Positions 9,423 to 18,803 of a stretch of DNA of 64,000 nucleotides are shown here, in pieces. This DNA is from Metabacillus endolithicus (GTDB taxonomy: Bacteria; Bacillota; Bacilli; Bacillales; Bacillaceae). The stretch is taken from NCBI RefSeq assembly GCF_023078335.1, contig NZ_CP095550.1, positions 930,001 through 994,000 on the forward strand, read 5' to 3'. Positions within the stretch are counted from its first letter, which is position 1. Every line of letters starts with the position of its first letter. A model generated the notes under the pieces. That model made no database searches, was not told where the DNA came from, and worked only from the letters and a program-made list of their open reading frames with translations. Made by a program: the position numbers and the translations under genes.

Positions 9423-9888
9423 TCAAGATACTGTCGAGTTATTACTAATAACGATAAAAAAATACGGTTGGATAGACCTTCCATCCTATGGTACTAGCAT
9501 GTTCCCCTACATAAAAAAAGGAAACGTATGCCGTTTTGTTGCATTTGATGAAATGAACGTTAAAAAAGGAGACATTTTACTTTATCATACAAACACTGGT
9601 CAATTGATAGCCCATCGATTACTTTCCGTTCTAAAACAAGATAATAACCAGAAACAATTTGTTTTAAAGGGTGATACAAATCTATGTTCAGATGAACCTA
9701 TTAATCAAAATCAAATAATAGGTAAGCTTATCACAATCCAAACTACCAAAAGAAAGAAATACGCAAATAAGTTTCACGCTATTGTCTGGAGCAATATCAT
9801 ATTATCATTTCCATTTCTTTCAAAACTATTAAGATACTCTCTGTCTTTAGAATTTTATTACAAAAATCGTTCGGGAGCTTCATCATGA
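9397..9888 (+). CDS. S24/S26-family signal peptidase, SipW type
   Basis: A 163-aa serine peptidase. Box SYGTSMFPYIKKGN has the catalytic Ser. KGDILLYHTNTGQLIAHRLL matches box D of the SipW/eukaryotic subtype, where a His replaces Lys as the base. KGDTN..SDEPI is the later conserved box. One hydrophobic segment lies near the C-terminus (FHAIVWSNIILSFPFLSKLL), not at the N-terminus. In this operon it may cleave the precursor leader (inference). B. subtilis has SipW at this map position, but this sequence sits in a different operon. An in-frame ATG at 9412 is an alternative start. Confidence 0.78.
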   Translation: MDWSNMQFNQDTVELLLITIKKYGWIDLPSYGTSMFPYIKKGNVCRFVAFDEMNVKKGDILLYHTNTGQLIAHRLLSVLKQDNNQKQFVLKGDTNLCSDEPINQNQIIGKLITIQTTKRKKYANKFHAIVWSNIILSFPFLSKLLRYSLSLEFYYKNRSGASS

Positions 9889-11692
9889 TAACTGATAAAC
9901 TATCATCTATCTTAAACGAAATAAATCTAAAAGGAATCAAGAGAACCTTTCAATTGTTAGGTCCTTACATCCTTTCTAATTGGAAATCGTATACTGGTCT
10001 TATTGTTATTTTATTTGTGGATATCTTTTTAACAATTGGCTTCGCGTGGTTTTTTGGAACAATTACAGATGCTGCGGTTTCTGGGGAATTCAATAAAATT
10101 AGATCATTGCTACTTGTTGTATTAACGCTAATCGTTTTCGGCCAAATCGTTACCTTTTTTAATACCTATTTAGAATCCTATGTAACAAGTAAAATAAAAA
10201 GGGATCTAAAGGATTATGTCCTAAAACAAATTATGTTGTTACCCACTAATAAGCTGTCAAAAATCCGTACTGGTGAACTAATGACTCATTTTACAAATGA
10301 CATTAATTGCATTGATGGTGTAATTGGTAGCAACCTTATTTACCTTATTCAACTCCCCCTAATATCAATAGCTGTTTTTGTTTATATGCTTCAAATTAAT
10401 TGGCAATTATCAGTGCTTAGCCTTTTTATCATCCCTATCGCAATAGTTGCAGGTGGGATCTTTGGTATTCTTATTAGAAACAATAGTCGAACGATTTATA
10501 ATAAAATTGGTGATATAAATAGTCAGTTAAATGAAACATTTCAAGGAATCTCCATTATCCGCTCTTTTCTTGTTGAACGATTGTTTTTAGGGAAGTTTTA
10601 TGAGCAAAACCACTCTTTTTTTGACTTAGAGATGAAAAATGCGAAACTACGTGGGACCTTTTATGTTGTTGGTGGGCTGATTTCTTCAATTACTTACATT
10701 ATAAGCCTATGTTTAGGAGCTTTTTTTGTATCTAATGGACAAATCACAGTAGGTTCACTACTAACTTTTGTTACTCTCATGCAACATCTAATTAGTCCAC
10801 TTACGGGCTTGCAGGCTTATGGGGAAGCTTTCAAAGCTCGGCATCAGCTGTTGAACGAATCTCAGATGTACTCGATATTCAACCAATAGATAAAGAACTT
10901 CCTACATATGTTAATTCAGTAAAAGTACCTAAATCTATACAGTTTAATAATATTTCTTTTGCCTATGAACCTGAAACGAGAATTTTTCATTCCTTAAACT
11001 TAACGATTCAAACTGGAAAGGTTACTGCATTGGTAGGTCCTAGCGGTGCAGGAAAAACAACATTATTTCACTTACTCCAAGGATTTTACCAGCCACAGTC
11101 AGGGCAAATTTTAATGGATAACACTCCAATAAAACAAATTTCTCCCTCTCATCTAAGAAGCACTTTTGCTCATGTTGCACAAGATACTTTTTTATTTAGT
11201 GGCACTATTAAAGATAACCTGCTACTCGCTCGTCCTAACATTAGCGAATTGGAAATGATTAATGCTTCTATAGCTGCTAATATTCACGACTTTATTATGT
11301 CTTTACCAGATCAATATAACACTGAAATTGGTGAACGTGGAGTAAGGCTTTCTGGAGGACAAAAACAAAGACTATCTATTGCCAGGGCAATATTAAAGGA
11401 TGCTCCAATTCTTTTACTTGATGAAGCCACATCTGCTTTAGATAGTGAGTCAGAATATAAGGTGAAAGAAGCATTGGAAAAATTAATGAAGAAAAAAACC
11501 ACTCTAGTTATTGCTCATCGATTATCAACAATACAACATGCTGATGTCATTGTTGTTGTTGATAAGGGTGAAATTGTTCAAATAGGTACACATGAAGAAT
11601 TAATGCTGCAACCGGGCTTATACAGAAGACTAACTGAATCTCAATCTTTAGCACAGGAAAACTATAAAGAGGGCAGTGCTATACTCATATAA
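9885..11692 (+). CDS. ABC exporter (fused permease-ATPase), frameshifted
   Basis: The reconstructed protein is about 602 aa: six transmembrane helices followed by an ATPase. Visible ATPase motifs are Walker A GPSGAGKTT, signature LSGGQKQR, Walker B ILLLDEATSALD and the H-loop IAHRLST. The frame breaks in GGG at 10805-10807; adding one base restores PLTGLAGLWGSFQSSASAVERISDVLD. No N-terminal C39 peptidase is present, consistent with a separate peptidase gene just upstream. The start overlaps the peptidase stop (ATGA). Likely exports the peptide product. Paralog of the lasso exporter at 13860-15662. Confidence 0.85.
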
Positions 11693-11711
11693 CAGAAGGA
11701 GGAGTATAAAT

Positions 11712-12815
11712 GTGATAAAAAAATTCATTAAAGATCTGTACTATAATCCTTCTCTTCCATTTCCTTATAGTAATGAAGAATATAAAGAACTAGAAGCAGA
11801 TATAATCCATTTCAACTTAGAACCACTATTTCATACATTTTTAAAACAAACTAATCAATTAGATAATGTACCGATAAATCTGAAGGGCATGCTGCTTAAA
11901 AAATACAACCAACAGTTCATCCAAAATTTACTGATTAAGAACCAAACTCAAATGATATTATCAGCATTTGAAGTAAACAATATTTATGTGATCCCACTTA
12001 AAGGTCCATTCTTCTCGGAAAAATACTTTAATGACTTTGCGGCGAGAACATCATCTGATATTGATATCCTTATTAAGGAAGATCAAATAGATAAAACAAT
12101 TACTTGTATAAAAAATCTGGGTTTTGTCATTGAGGAAAGTAATGATGAAGGTCACTTCCATCGAACATTCAGTAAAACACTCCCTGGATCAACTATCCCG
12201 CTGTTAATTGAAATTCATTGGAATATAGTAAAAGAAAACACTTCCTCCCTACCTATTGATGAGTTATGGAACCAGTCTAGACCATTAGAAAATTATCAAT
12301 TTGTAAAACAACTATCTACAATTCATACATTTTACTTCATTATTTTACATGCTTGGCGTCATAACTTAGACTCACTAAAACATTTTCTAGACATCATTCA
12401 AATGATCCATACTCATGGTAATGATTTAAATTACGAATCACTTTTTAAAATAGCCAAAAAACATAGAACACACAAACGAGTTATTCGAACACTATCAATC
12501 GTATATCAGCAGTTCCCCTTTCTAAATAATATATTGAAGTTGCCAATTACAAAACAATATGGGTCATTATGGCAATACGAATGGATTCGGGGAGGGAAAG
12601 TAGATAAAAAGAAGTTATATTTGGATTTTATAGACTATCAGTTTAGAAGCTATGATACATTTTTACATCGACTTATTGCGTTGTTTGAGTGGCTCTTTCC
12701 TTCTAAATTTGGATTGGCAGGTGAACTGAAGGGTAATAAAATGAATTATTTGAGATTATTTAAACAAAGAGGGAAAGGAATACTTTCGTCTATATTAATA
12801 AAGAGTAAAATTTAA
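11712..12815 (+). CDS. Nucleotidyltransferase family protein (NTP_transf_5-like)
   Basis: A 367-aa protein with the nucleotidyltransferase core IPLKGPFFSEKYF...RTSSDIDILI, including the paired metal-binding aspartates, then IEIHWNI and a His-rich helix. The GTG start at 11712 is placed by GAAGGAGGAG. This family often accompanies paeninodin-like lasso clusters, where its role is uncertain (possibly nucleotide transfer to the peptide or phosphate). The lasso operon has its own paralog. Last gene before a strong terminator. Confidence 0.78.
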   Translation: MIKKFIKDLYYNPSLPFPYSNEEYKELEADIIHFNLEPLFHTFLKQTNQLDNVPINLKGMLLKKYNQQFIQNLLIKNQTQMILSAFEVNNIYVIPLKGPFFSEKYFNDFAARTSSDIDILIKEDQIDKTITCIKNLGFVIEESNDEGHFHRTFSKTLPGSTIPLLIEIHWNIVKENTSSLPIDELWNQSRPLENYQFVKQLSTIHTFYFIILHAWRHNLDSLKHFLDIIQMIHTHGNDLNYESLFKIAKKHRTHKRVIRTLSIVYQQFPFLNNILKLPITKQYGSLWQYEWIRGGKVDKKKLYLDFIDYQFRSYDTFLHRLIALFEWLFPSKFGLAGELKGNKMNYLRLFKQRGKGILSSILIKSKI

Positions 12816-12858
12816 AGGAAAGGATTAGACATGTATACAATGTTAACCTTTCCTTTTT
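12814..12858 (+). terminator. Terminator between the two convergent peptide operons
   Basis: AAAGGAAAGG pairs with CCTTTCCTTT across a loop of about 23 bases and is followed by T's. It begins at the nucleotidyltransferase stop and overlaps the 3' end of the convergent metallophosphatase gene. Confidence 0.75.
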
Positions 12859-13823
12859 AGAGTGATCAAATTGATCTCAGGAGTATTAAAAAAGCGAAAC
12901 TTTAAAAATGAGATTGTATCACTACTTCCTAATCCTGTGCTTACGTATTGCTTGATACCATCATATTCCCAAAGACCTTTGACCCTATTTTGTGGAGGAA
13001 AAAGACCACTACGTTCGTAATAGGGTTCAGGTACAAATAGCACCCCTAGAAATGGTAGTCTTATCTGTCCCCCGTGATAGTGACCTGCCATTATCAAGTC
13101 ATAGTCTCGAAAGATATAATAATCATGATTTTTTAAATAGTCTATTTTAACATCAACTACTGGATAGTGATTTAATGCGATTAAGATGCTAGATGGATTA
13201 TCATCCAAATTATTATTTAGTTGAGCTACTAATTCTTTACGATATTCTAGATTGTCAGGTAATTTCCCTGTTTCTAGTGGAAGACTACGTTCTATTTTGG
13301 GTCCTATTATAGAAAGTTCAAAGTTAACAAATTGAACTCTAGCATCTCCGTAATTTATCGTATGGATTGATTCAAGTAGTTTAACCCCTCTTTCTTCCAT
13401 CCCTTTAATAAATTTATGTTTTTCAACTTTTCCCTCACTATTATAAACATAATTTTCCGGATCTGAATTTCCTGATACAAAAAGAGCATTTTCTTTGTTA
13501 TGTATGCCTTCTATTAGCTTAAAAAAAGCTGAGTAATCAGTACTATTGGAACGAATTAACATATCCCCGGTAAATATTATCGCATCATAGTCCAAGGCAT
13601 TAATTTCATTAATAAGGTTTTCTTGATCTTCACCAAAACTTTTTTCATGTAGATCAGTTATTTGTAGTATTTTAAAACCATCTAAACTACTGTCAAGTTC
13701 TTCAATATATACATCCTTTTTAACTACATTTATTCGATTATTATCCCAAACGATGTAAAAAACTAAAGCAGTTATAATAAATAACAAACATACAAATAAT
13801 ATTTTCTTTTTTCGAATTGTCAT
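12843..13823 (-). CDS. Membrane-anchored calcineurin-like metallophosphatase
   Basis: A 326-aa protein with one N-terminal membrane helix (ILFVCLLFIITALVFYIVW), resembling the YkuE/YaeI class. Metal-binding motifs are ITDLHEKSFG, FTGDMLIRS, SGNSDPENY, ALNHYP and AGHYHGGQIRLP. It probably faces outside. It follows the lasso exporter on the same strand with a 36-bp gap, so it may be the last gene of the lasso operon. Removal of the kinase-added phosphate would be a natural role, but that is speculation; a housekeeping phosphoesterase is equally possible. Confidence 0.82.
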   Translation of the reverse strand: MTIRKKKILFVCLLFIITALVFYIVWDNNRINVVKKDVYIEELDSSLDGFKILQITDLHEKSFGEDQENLINEINALDYDAIIFTGDMLIRSNSTDYSAFFKLIEGIHNKENALFVSGNSDPENYVYNSEGKVEKHKFIKGMEERGVKLLESIHTINYGDARVQFVNFELSIIGPKIERSLPLETGKLPDNLEYRKELVAQLNNNLDDNPSSILIALNHYPVVDVKIDYLKNHDYYIFRDYDLIMAGHYHGGQIRLPFLGVLFVPEPYYERSGLFPPQNRVKGLWEYDGIKQYVSTGLGSSDTISFLKFRFFNTPEINLITLKRKG

Positions 13824-13859
13824 TCCACCTCTTAATCAACTACAACACTTTCACATAAA

Positions 13860-15662
13860 TTAAAGACTAACTTCCATTTGATTCCTAATTAATTGTCCAA
13901 AAACTCCCCTACTATCTTTTGATAACTGCCCAAATTCACCTTCCTGAATAACTGTTCCATTATCCATAACAACTACTTTATCTGCATTATGTATTGTAGA
14001 CAAGCGATGTGCTATTACAATAATGGTCATCTTCCCCTTTAGGTTTTCAATTGCTTGTTGTATTTTCAACTCATTTTCTGTATCAAGCGCGCTTGTTGCT
14101 TCATCTAAAACGATAATGGATGGCTCTCTTAATATTGCACGTGCCAATACTATTCTCTGCCGTTCTCCACCAGAAAGTCTAATCCCTCTATCACCTATAA
14201 TCGTATCAAGACCTTTTGGAAGCTTCTTTACAAAATCAGCAGCTGATGCAAATTCTAACGCTTCCCAAATCCTTTCTTCAGTTGTATCGGGTGAAACGAT
14301 TGTAAAATTTTCAAGTATGCTCGTATTAAAAAGAAACGGATCTTGTGGAACATAACTAATTGCTTTTCTAAGTGAATACAAGTTCTCTCCTGTTAGAGCT
14401 TTACCATCTAGTAATACTTCACCTTTTTCTGGTTGATTTAATCCCATTAAAAGGTCTATTAAGGTACTTTTTCCGGCGCCCGATTTACCTACCACTGCTG
14501 TCATTTTATTGGCAGGTATCACAATATTAATATTTTTTAGAGCATACTTAGCTCCTTCATTTTTGTTATATCTAAAGAAAATTCCTTTACATTCAATTTG
14601 AGATGCAATCCGTAAAGCCTTTTCTAAAATATTATTATGTTCATGTTTTACTTCCTTTGCGTAATTACATTCCTCTTGAAAGGCTTTTACAGCCTTATAA
14701 GAAGGTAATGTTGTAGCAATTTTTTCAAGTGAACCTTGAATCCCAGATACCCGTGGCCATAACCTTGAAAAAATAATAATAACAAGCATTAATTGACCAC
14801 CCTGTGCCTGAAACATATTTATCGCAACATAAATGAATAGAGCAATAAAAACTGCCGAAGCAATTTTATAATACATTTGCGAGGTCGTTTTTATTTTTGA
14901 ATATTCAATTTGTTCATTTAGCATCCCTTTTGTAACTTGACGAAACCACTGCATTCTTGATTCCTCTAACGAGTTACTTTTAATATCCTTTATGCCATTT
15001 ATTTGATCTGTCACCCCGGCAAGATACTCTTTACCCAAGGTATAATTTTTATTTCCTAATGAAAAAGATCTTTTCAAAAAATTACGGTTAAATAACAAAA
15101 GAATAACTCCACATAGCAAAACAAAAATCGTAATATTTGGAGAGAGATAAAAAGCAAAACAGATCTGAATAAAAGTAAATGCTAGTGAGGCTAAGAATAG
15201 AAGAAATGAATAAATCCCAGCACTTGACTTTGCTATCTCTGATGTTAATAGATTAACAAGATCAGATTTTCGGTGCTTAATAAAAAATTCCCAATTAGCA
15301 TTCAGTAAAGATTGATAAGTTTCTATACGTAAATGACGAAAAAAGCCGTTTTGTATCTTTGAGTTTTGAATTGTAATTGACCGTTGAATGATATTTTGTC
15401 CAATTACAATGAAAACAAAGATTATTAAAATTGTAGGAAGAGCTGTCTCCTTAGGAATTGCTTCCATAAACGAAAAAATCTTTATGAGAATGGGATTACT
15501 TGATTTTAGGCTTGCTATTCCACTTATGCTAAGCAATGGAATTAACAATAGAATTCCAATTCCATCTAATAAGCTAATTGTCATCATTGCAAAAATATTT
15601 AGATATAAGGATTTACCTGAATAAGAATGGACTTGTTTTAGAAAATATATAACAGATTCCAA
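13860..15662 (-). CDS. Lasso peptide ABC exporter (D protein)
   Basis: A 600-aa fused permease-ATPase. Motifs are Walker A GKSGAGKST, Q-loop SYVPQDPFLFN, signature RLSGGERQR, Walker B IIVLDEATSALD and H-loop IAHRLST. The open frame extends 38 codons further up, but AGGGGGA with 6-base spacing selects the TTG at 15662 (LESVIYFLKQVHSYSGK). It directly abuts the nucleotidyltransferase gene. D proteins in lasso clusters export the mature peptide and give immunity. Confidence 0.88.
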   Translation of the reverse strand: MESVIYFLKQVHSYSGKSLYLNIFAMMTISLLDGIGILLLIPLLSISGIASLKSSNPILIKIFSFMEAIPKETALPTILIIFVFIVIGQNIIQRSITIQNSKIQNGFFRHLRIETYQSLLNANWEFFIKHRKSDLVNLLTSEIAKSSAGIYSFLLFLASLAFTFIQICFAFYLSPNITIFVLLCGVILLLFNRNFLKRSFSLGNKNYTLGKEYLAGVTDQINGIKDIKSNSLEESRMQWFRQVTKGMLNEQIEYSKIKTTSQMYYKIASAVFIALFIYVAINMFQAQGGQLMLVIIIFSRLWPRVSGIQGSLEKIATTLPSYKAVKAFQEECNYAKEVKHEHNNILEKALRIASQIECKGIFFRYNKNEGAKYALKNINIVIPANKMTAVVGKSGAGKSTLIDLLMGLNQPEKGEVLLDGKALTGENLYSLRKAISYVPQDPFLFNTSILENFTIVSPDTTEERIWEALEFASAADFVKKLPKGLDTIIGDRGIRLSGGERQRIVLARAILREPSIIVLDEATSALDTENELKIQQAIENLKGKMTIIVIAHRLSTIHNADKVVVMDNGTVIQEGEFGQLSKDSRGVFGQLIRNQMEVSL

Positions 15663-15663
15663 T

Positions 15664-16879
15664 TCATTTCCCCCTAAGATAATGCTTGCTTGCTTTTTTC
15701 CTCCAAGCCCATAAAAAGGGACGTAACGGAAAATAAAGTAAATGTAAAGATTTTGGTAATGGCATTTTTTCAGCATCCTCAGGATACGGATGTAAAGTAC
15801 TTAATAAAAACAAAATCTTTTGTCTGAGAGACATAAGAGAAAACAAATGCTGTTTATGAAACTTAGAAACTTCAAACGGTACAGGGTCAGTATGTAAATT
15901 GACCATCCTTTCCAGGTAAAATATTGCATCTTGAGCTAGCCTATATCCCGATTTACTATTTTTAAAAAAGTAAGGATGAGTCGAGTCAATGTTAGAATTT
16001 AATAGAGTATGATTTAAAATCAAAGCTTGAGCCTCCTATATGCTCTAAATGATATTTTTTCAATAAATTATAAACCTTTTTCCAGTTAGGAGCTTTTTCT
16101 ATTATTTGATGAATATCCAGTAACCATCTCAGTCTTGACCATCCGTGTCGTGAACCATGTGTAACAAGAAATAAAAATAAGTGCTCTCTACCTAAAAAAT
16201 ACACAGGAGACGTTGTTAGGTCACTTTGTTTTTTTGTTTGCCATAGCTCCTCAAAGCTTGGTTCAAACCCTGGTCCAGGATTGAGTCGCCAATGAACCTC
16301 TAACTTTGTTTTTGTTTTAGGGTGGAAATAAGTCACATGGTGATGTCTCCATTTCCAATCATCTAGAATAGTTCTGATATAGTCGTCTTTTAGATAACCG
16401 TGTTTTAACAAAGTTTGTTCAACTTTATCTAACTCATTAATGGGAATCAAAAAATCTAAATCACAGGAGGTTCTTAGAGAAATATCTCCATACAAATCAT
16501 GTGCAATGATAGGACCCTTTAAAAAAAGTACTCGTATGTTTTCTTCACTTAAGACTCTATTTATTCTTTCCATTTCAGCGCTTATTTGTAACATATAGAA
16601 TATATTTCTCTGGTAATCCATTCTTAATCTTTGAATGACAAATGGGGGAATTAGTTGATGAGTACATTTATTAAGAATAGGAAAGAGGACAGGATAAACG
16701 CGGTGATGTTTTACTTGGTCAATAAAAAGGGTCCAGTTTATATCTCCCAATAATTTTTCAAGATTTTCTATCGTATCTTCATGACTTTTTTGTTTTAGCA
16801 GATGGAGGATTAGCTTTACTTCCGCTGATACATTATCAAGTTTTAATATTTTTTGATTAACCAATGCTTCACCCTCCAA
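15664..16879 (-). CDS. Lasso-cluster nucleotidyltransferase, frameshifted
   Basis: Nucleotidyltransferase of the same family as the one at 11712-12815. It has LFLKGPIIAHDLYGDISLRTSCDLDFLI and KLEVHWRLNPGPGFEPS. The frame changes near 16024-16037 (HLEHIGG, then ALILNHTLLN); the C-terminal part DAIFYLERMVNLHTDPVPF continues in the next frame. The true start is probably the TTG at 16864 with GGAGGGTGA upstream. Paeninodin-type clusters commonly carry this gene; its chemistry is not settled. Confidence 0.8.
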
Positions 16880-17315
16880 TTATTTTTGCGAATTTACCAA
16901 CAACTGTAAACTTTTCCTTACCTTCAGAACCTGTTATATAAAAAGGGCCACTTCTAAGCCAAGCATGTGCTATTAGATTTCCAAACTCATCTCTTGCTGT
17001 ACCTAGATAAAGAGTACTTTCAATTCCCCTTTTTTCTAACATTTTCATAGCCGCAAAGGCTTTAACAAGACATTGACTCTCCCAAAGAGTATATTTACTC
17101 ATTAGGTGTATGGCTTGTGATATACTAGCGAGAGTCTTTTTATTCGTACTTTCAAAATCATATGATGTTTCTTCCATCTGCAAACCAAGGGTTGGAACTA
17201 CTTTTGAAAAAGGAATTGTTTTAAGATACCTTCCTACACCTAAATAATAAAAAGATTCTATTAGAAGGACTTTCGTTTTCCAATTCATTAATATAAATAA
17301 TCTTATTTTGCTCAA
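16869..17315 (-). CDS. Lasso peptide B2 leader peptidase (transglutaminase fold)
   Basis: About 148 aa. The catalytic Cys is in WESQCLVKAFAAMKML and the His in LIAHAWLRSG, as in B2 cysteine proteases that remove the leader before ring closure. The GTG at 17336 overlaps the RRE stop, but AAGGGG points to a TTG at 17315 (LSKIRLFILMNWKTK). It lies between the RRE and the nucleotidyltransferase. Confidence 0.88.
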   Translation of the reverse strand: MSKIRLFILMNWKTKVLLIESFYYLGVGRYLKTIPFSKVVPTLGLQMEETSYDFESTNKKTLASISQAIHLMSKYTLWESQCLVKAFAAMKMLEKRGIESTLYLGTARDEFGNLIAHAWLRSGPFYITGSEGKEKFTVVGKFAKIIGG

Positions 17316-17335
17316 GTTCCGATTCCCCTTTAACA

Positions 17336-17626
17336 CTAAACTACCTTTATTAGATTTTGTTTTTCCAATTGATTTAAGAAGTCTATTACCTGTTCTTCAC
17401 ATGTTTTCTCATCAACCTCAAATTGTTCAAGTAAAGATAATACTACATCCTTAACTCCAGTAGGTGTTTTAATCATGTCCCAAATAACACCACCTACCTC
17501 TCCTAAGTTGAAATAACTACCTCGTTCTATATGTAACATGACTTTTTCTCCATCCATATCGCTTACAATCATTCCTTCTTCCTGAGTAACAATATGGGTT
17601 AATGACAATTGATCTGTTTTTAACAT
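17336..17626 (-). CDS. Lasso peptide RRE protein (B1, PqqD-like)
   Basis: A 96-aa PqqD-fold protein: GEKVMLHIERGSYFNLGEVGGVIWDMIKTP followed by a C-terminal helical pair. B1 proteins bind the leader of the lasso precursor and present it to B2. A strong GGGGGAAG ribosome site precedes the ATG. Paralog of the RRE at 9156-9422. Confidence 0.9.
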   Translation of the reverse strand: MLKTDQLSLTHIVTQEEGMIVSDMDGEKVMLHIERGSYFNLGEVGGVIWDMIKTPTGVKDVVLSLLEQFEVDEKTCEEQVIDFLNQLEKQNLIKVV

Positions 17627-17645
17627 CTATACTTCCCCCTTAAAA

Positions 17646-18563
17646 TCAAATAGTACTGAGAATTGCTTCTGCCAATTCATCAGCAGAGAATCGTGTTGTT
17701 GGCCGTTTTAATTGAAACATGTTTATCTGTTCGCAGATTTTGGTCGATGTGTTAAAATGCCAGTCTATAAGACCTAATGGCGCAATAAAGAGATTACGGT
17801 ACGTATGATTATAAAGAGTTTGTAATTTCTGGAGACCTGTAACATGAGTTAATGTGATGTTATCATTCTCATTTTTACTTAGCTCAATAATTCCCTCTAA
17901 TTGCAATGGTTTAGATGCAAATTGATCTGTTACTGGAATTGCAAACTTTGTTTCTCTATTAAAAAGAGGACTATAGGAGTCCGATTTCATTCCAAATTGA
18001 TTAAGACTTTCAACCCATAATTTCTGTTGTGGATAAGCAGGTGTAACTAGAGGAATTCCCTGTTCACTGATTGTAACAGGTATAACATCATCACTAATTA
18101 AATGGTAGCCTAATCTTAGTAGAGCTGAAGCAAGGGTAGACTTTCCTGCACCAGAATCCCCGACAATTGCATATGCTTTCCCATTAATCTCGATAGCACT
18201 GCCATGTAAAGGAAGAATTCTTCTTTGCAATAACAGAGCACCCATACATGTACCAAGAAGGTATAATCGTAATTGATCTGCATCTACATTTTCCATTGGT
18301 GAGTAATAGATCTTATTTCCATTTTCAATCATATAGATGGCGTTGTTTGGGATTCGTACTAAAATTAAATTATTTTTTATAGTAAAGTATTTACTTTGAC
18401 CAGATAAATGTTTCCAGTTCAAGGTAAGGTCTGCTTTTTCTATCACAATATCCTCGAACCCAAATTCAAATTTATTTATTGGCAATTCTGAAAAATAAAA
18501 ATCACTTATAATATTTAATCCGAATGCTTTAAACTTGTATTTATTTACTAAAGTTGTTTTCAA
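17646..18563 (-). CDS. Lasso peptide HPr-kinase-like tailoring kinase (K)
   Basis: About 305 aa. The P-loop AIVGDSGAGKSTLASALLRLGYHLISDDVIPV contains Walker A and the SDD acidic motif. It resembles the kinase of the paeninodin cluster, which phosphorylates the C-terminal Ser side chain. The precursor here ends in Ser, so the substrate fits. AGGTGA with 5-base spacing favours the TTG at 18563; a TTG at 18587 is also open. Confidence 0.88.
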   Translation of the reverse strand: MKTTLVNKYKFKAFGLNIISDFYFSELPINKFEFGFEDIVIEKADLTLNWKHLSGQSKYFTIKNNLILVRIPNNAIYMIENGNKIYYSPMENVDADQLRLYLLGTCMGALLLQRRILPLHGSAIEINGKAYAIVGDSGAGKSTLASALLRLGYHLISDDVIPVTISEQGIPLVTPAYPQQKLWVESLNQFGMKSDSYSPLFNRETKFAIPVTDQFASKPLQLEGIIELSKNENDNITLTHVTGLQKLQTLYNHTYRNLFIAPLGLIDWHFNTSTKICEQINMFQLKRPTTRFSADELAEAILSTI

Positions 18564-18611
18564 TATTATCACCTGAGAGAAATTCAATTATTTTAAATAG
18601 TTTATCGTTGC

Positions 18612-18644
18612 ATATGCCCTTACAAATAGTTTGTAAGGGCATAT
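18612..18644 (-). other. Perfect 15-bp hairpin after the lasso precursor
   Basis: ATATGCCCTTACAAA, a 3-nt loop and TTTGTAAGGGCATAT form a perfect stem between the precursor stop and the kinase gene. No U tract follows on the transcribed strand, so an mRNA-stabilising or processing role is more likely than full termination. Confidence 0.75.
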
Positions 18645-18660
18645 ATGTAATTAACACATA

Positions 18661-18798
18661 TTAGCTATAATTAACTACATCATGTTCATGAGCATCTGGA
18701 TCAGGCTGAACAGCATCAGGTGTTCTAATACCAGGCCCTGCCATCGTCATACTAATATCTAACACATCTAATTTGGGTGATTCCCATGTTTTTTTCAT
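18661..18798 (-). CDS. Paeninodin-like lasso peptide precursor
   Basis: A 45-aa precursor. The leader MKKTWESPKLDVLDISMTM has the leader-type W..P.L motif and Thr at -2. The predicted 26-aa core starts AGPGIRTPD, where Ala1 would bond to Asp9 to make a 9-residue ring, continues AVQPDPDAHEHD and ends NYS. It is very close to paeninodin (AGPGTSTPD..., also Ser-terminated) from memory. A GGGAGGTGAT ribosome site precedes the ATG. It lies 5 bp after the cyclase gene and before the kinase. Confidence 0.92.
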   Translation of the reverse strand: MKKTWESPKLDVLDISMTMAGPGIRTPDAVQPDPDAHEHDVVNYS

Positions 18799-18803
18799 CC
18801 ATA

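Noticed and set aside
9397..9888. Calling the S26 peptidase sipW as a remnant of tapA-sipW-tasA
   Set aside because: It is coupled to the RRE and exporter genes, lacks the N-terminal membrane helix order of SipW, and no tapA or tasA sequence flanks it.
9885..11692. ABC exporter as a true pseudogene
   Set aside because: Only one base is missing, all ATPase motifs are intact, and similar single-base breaks occur in housekeeping genes in the window.
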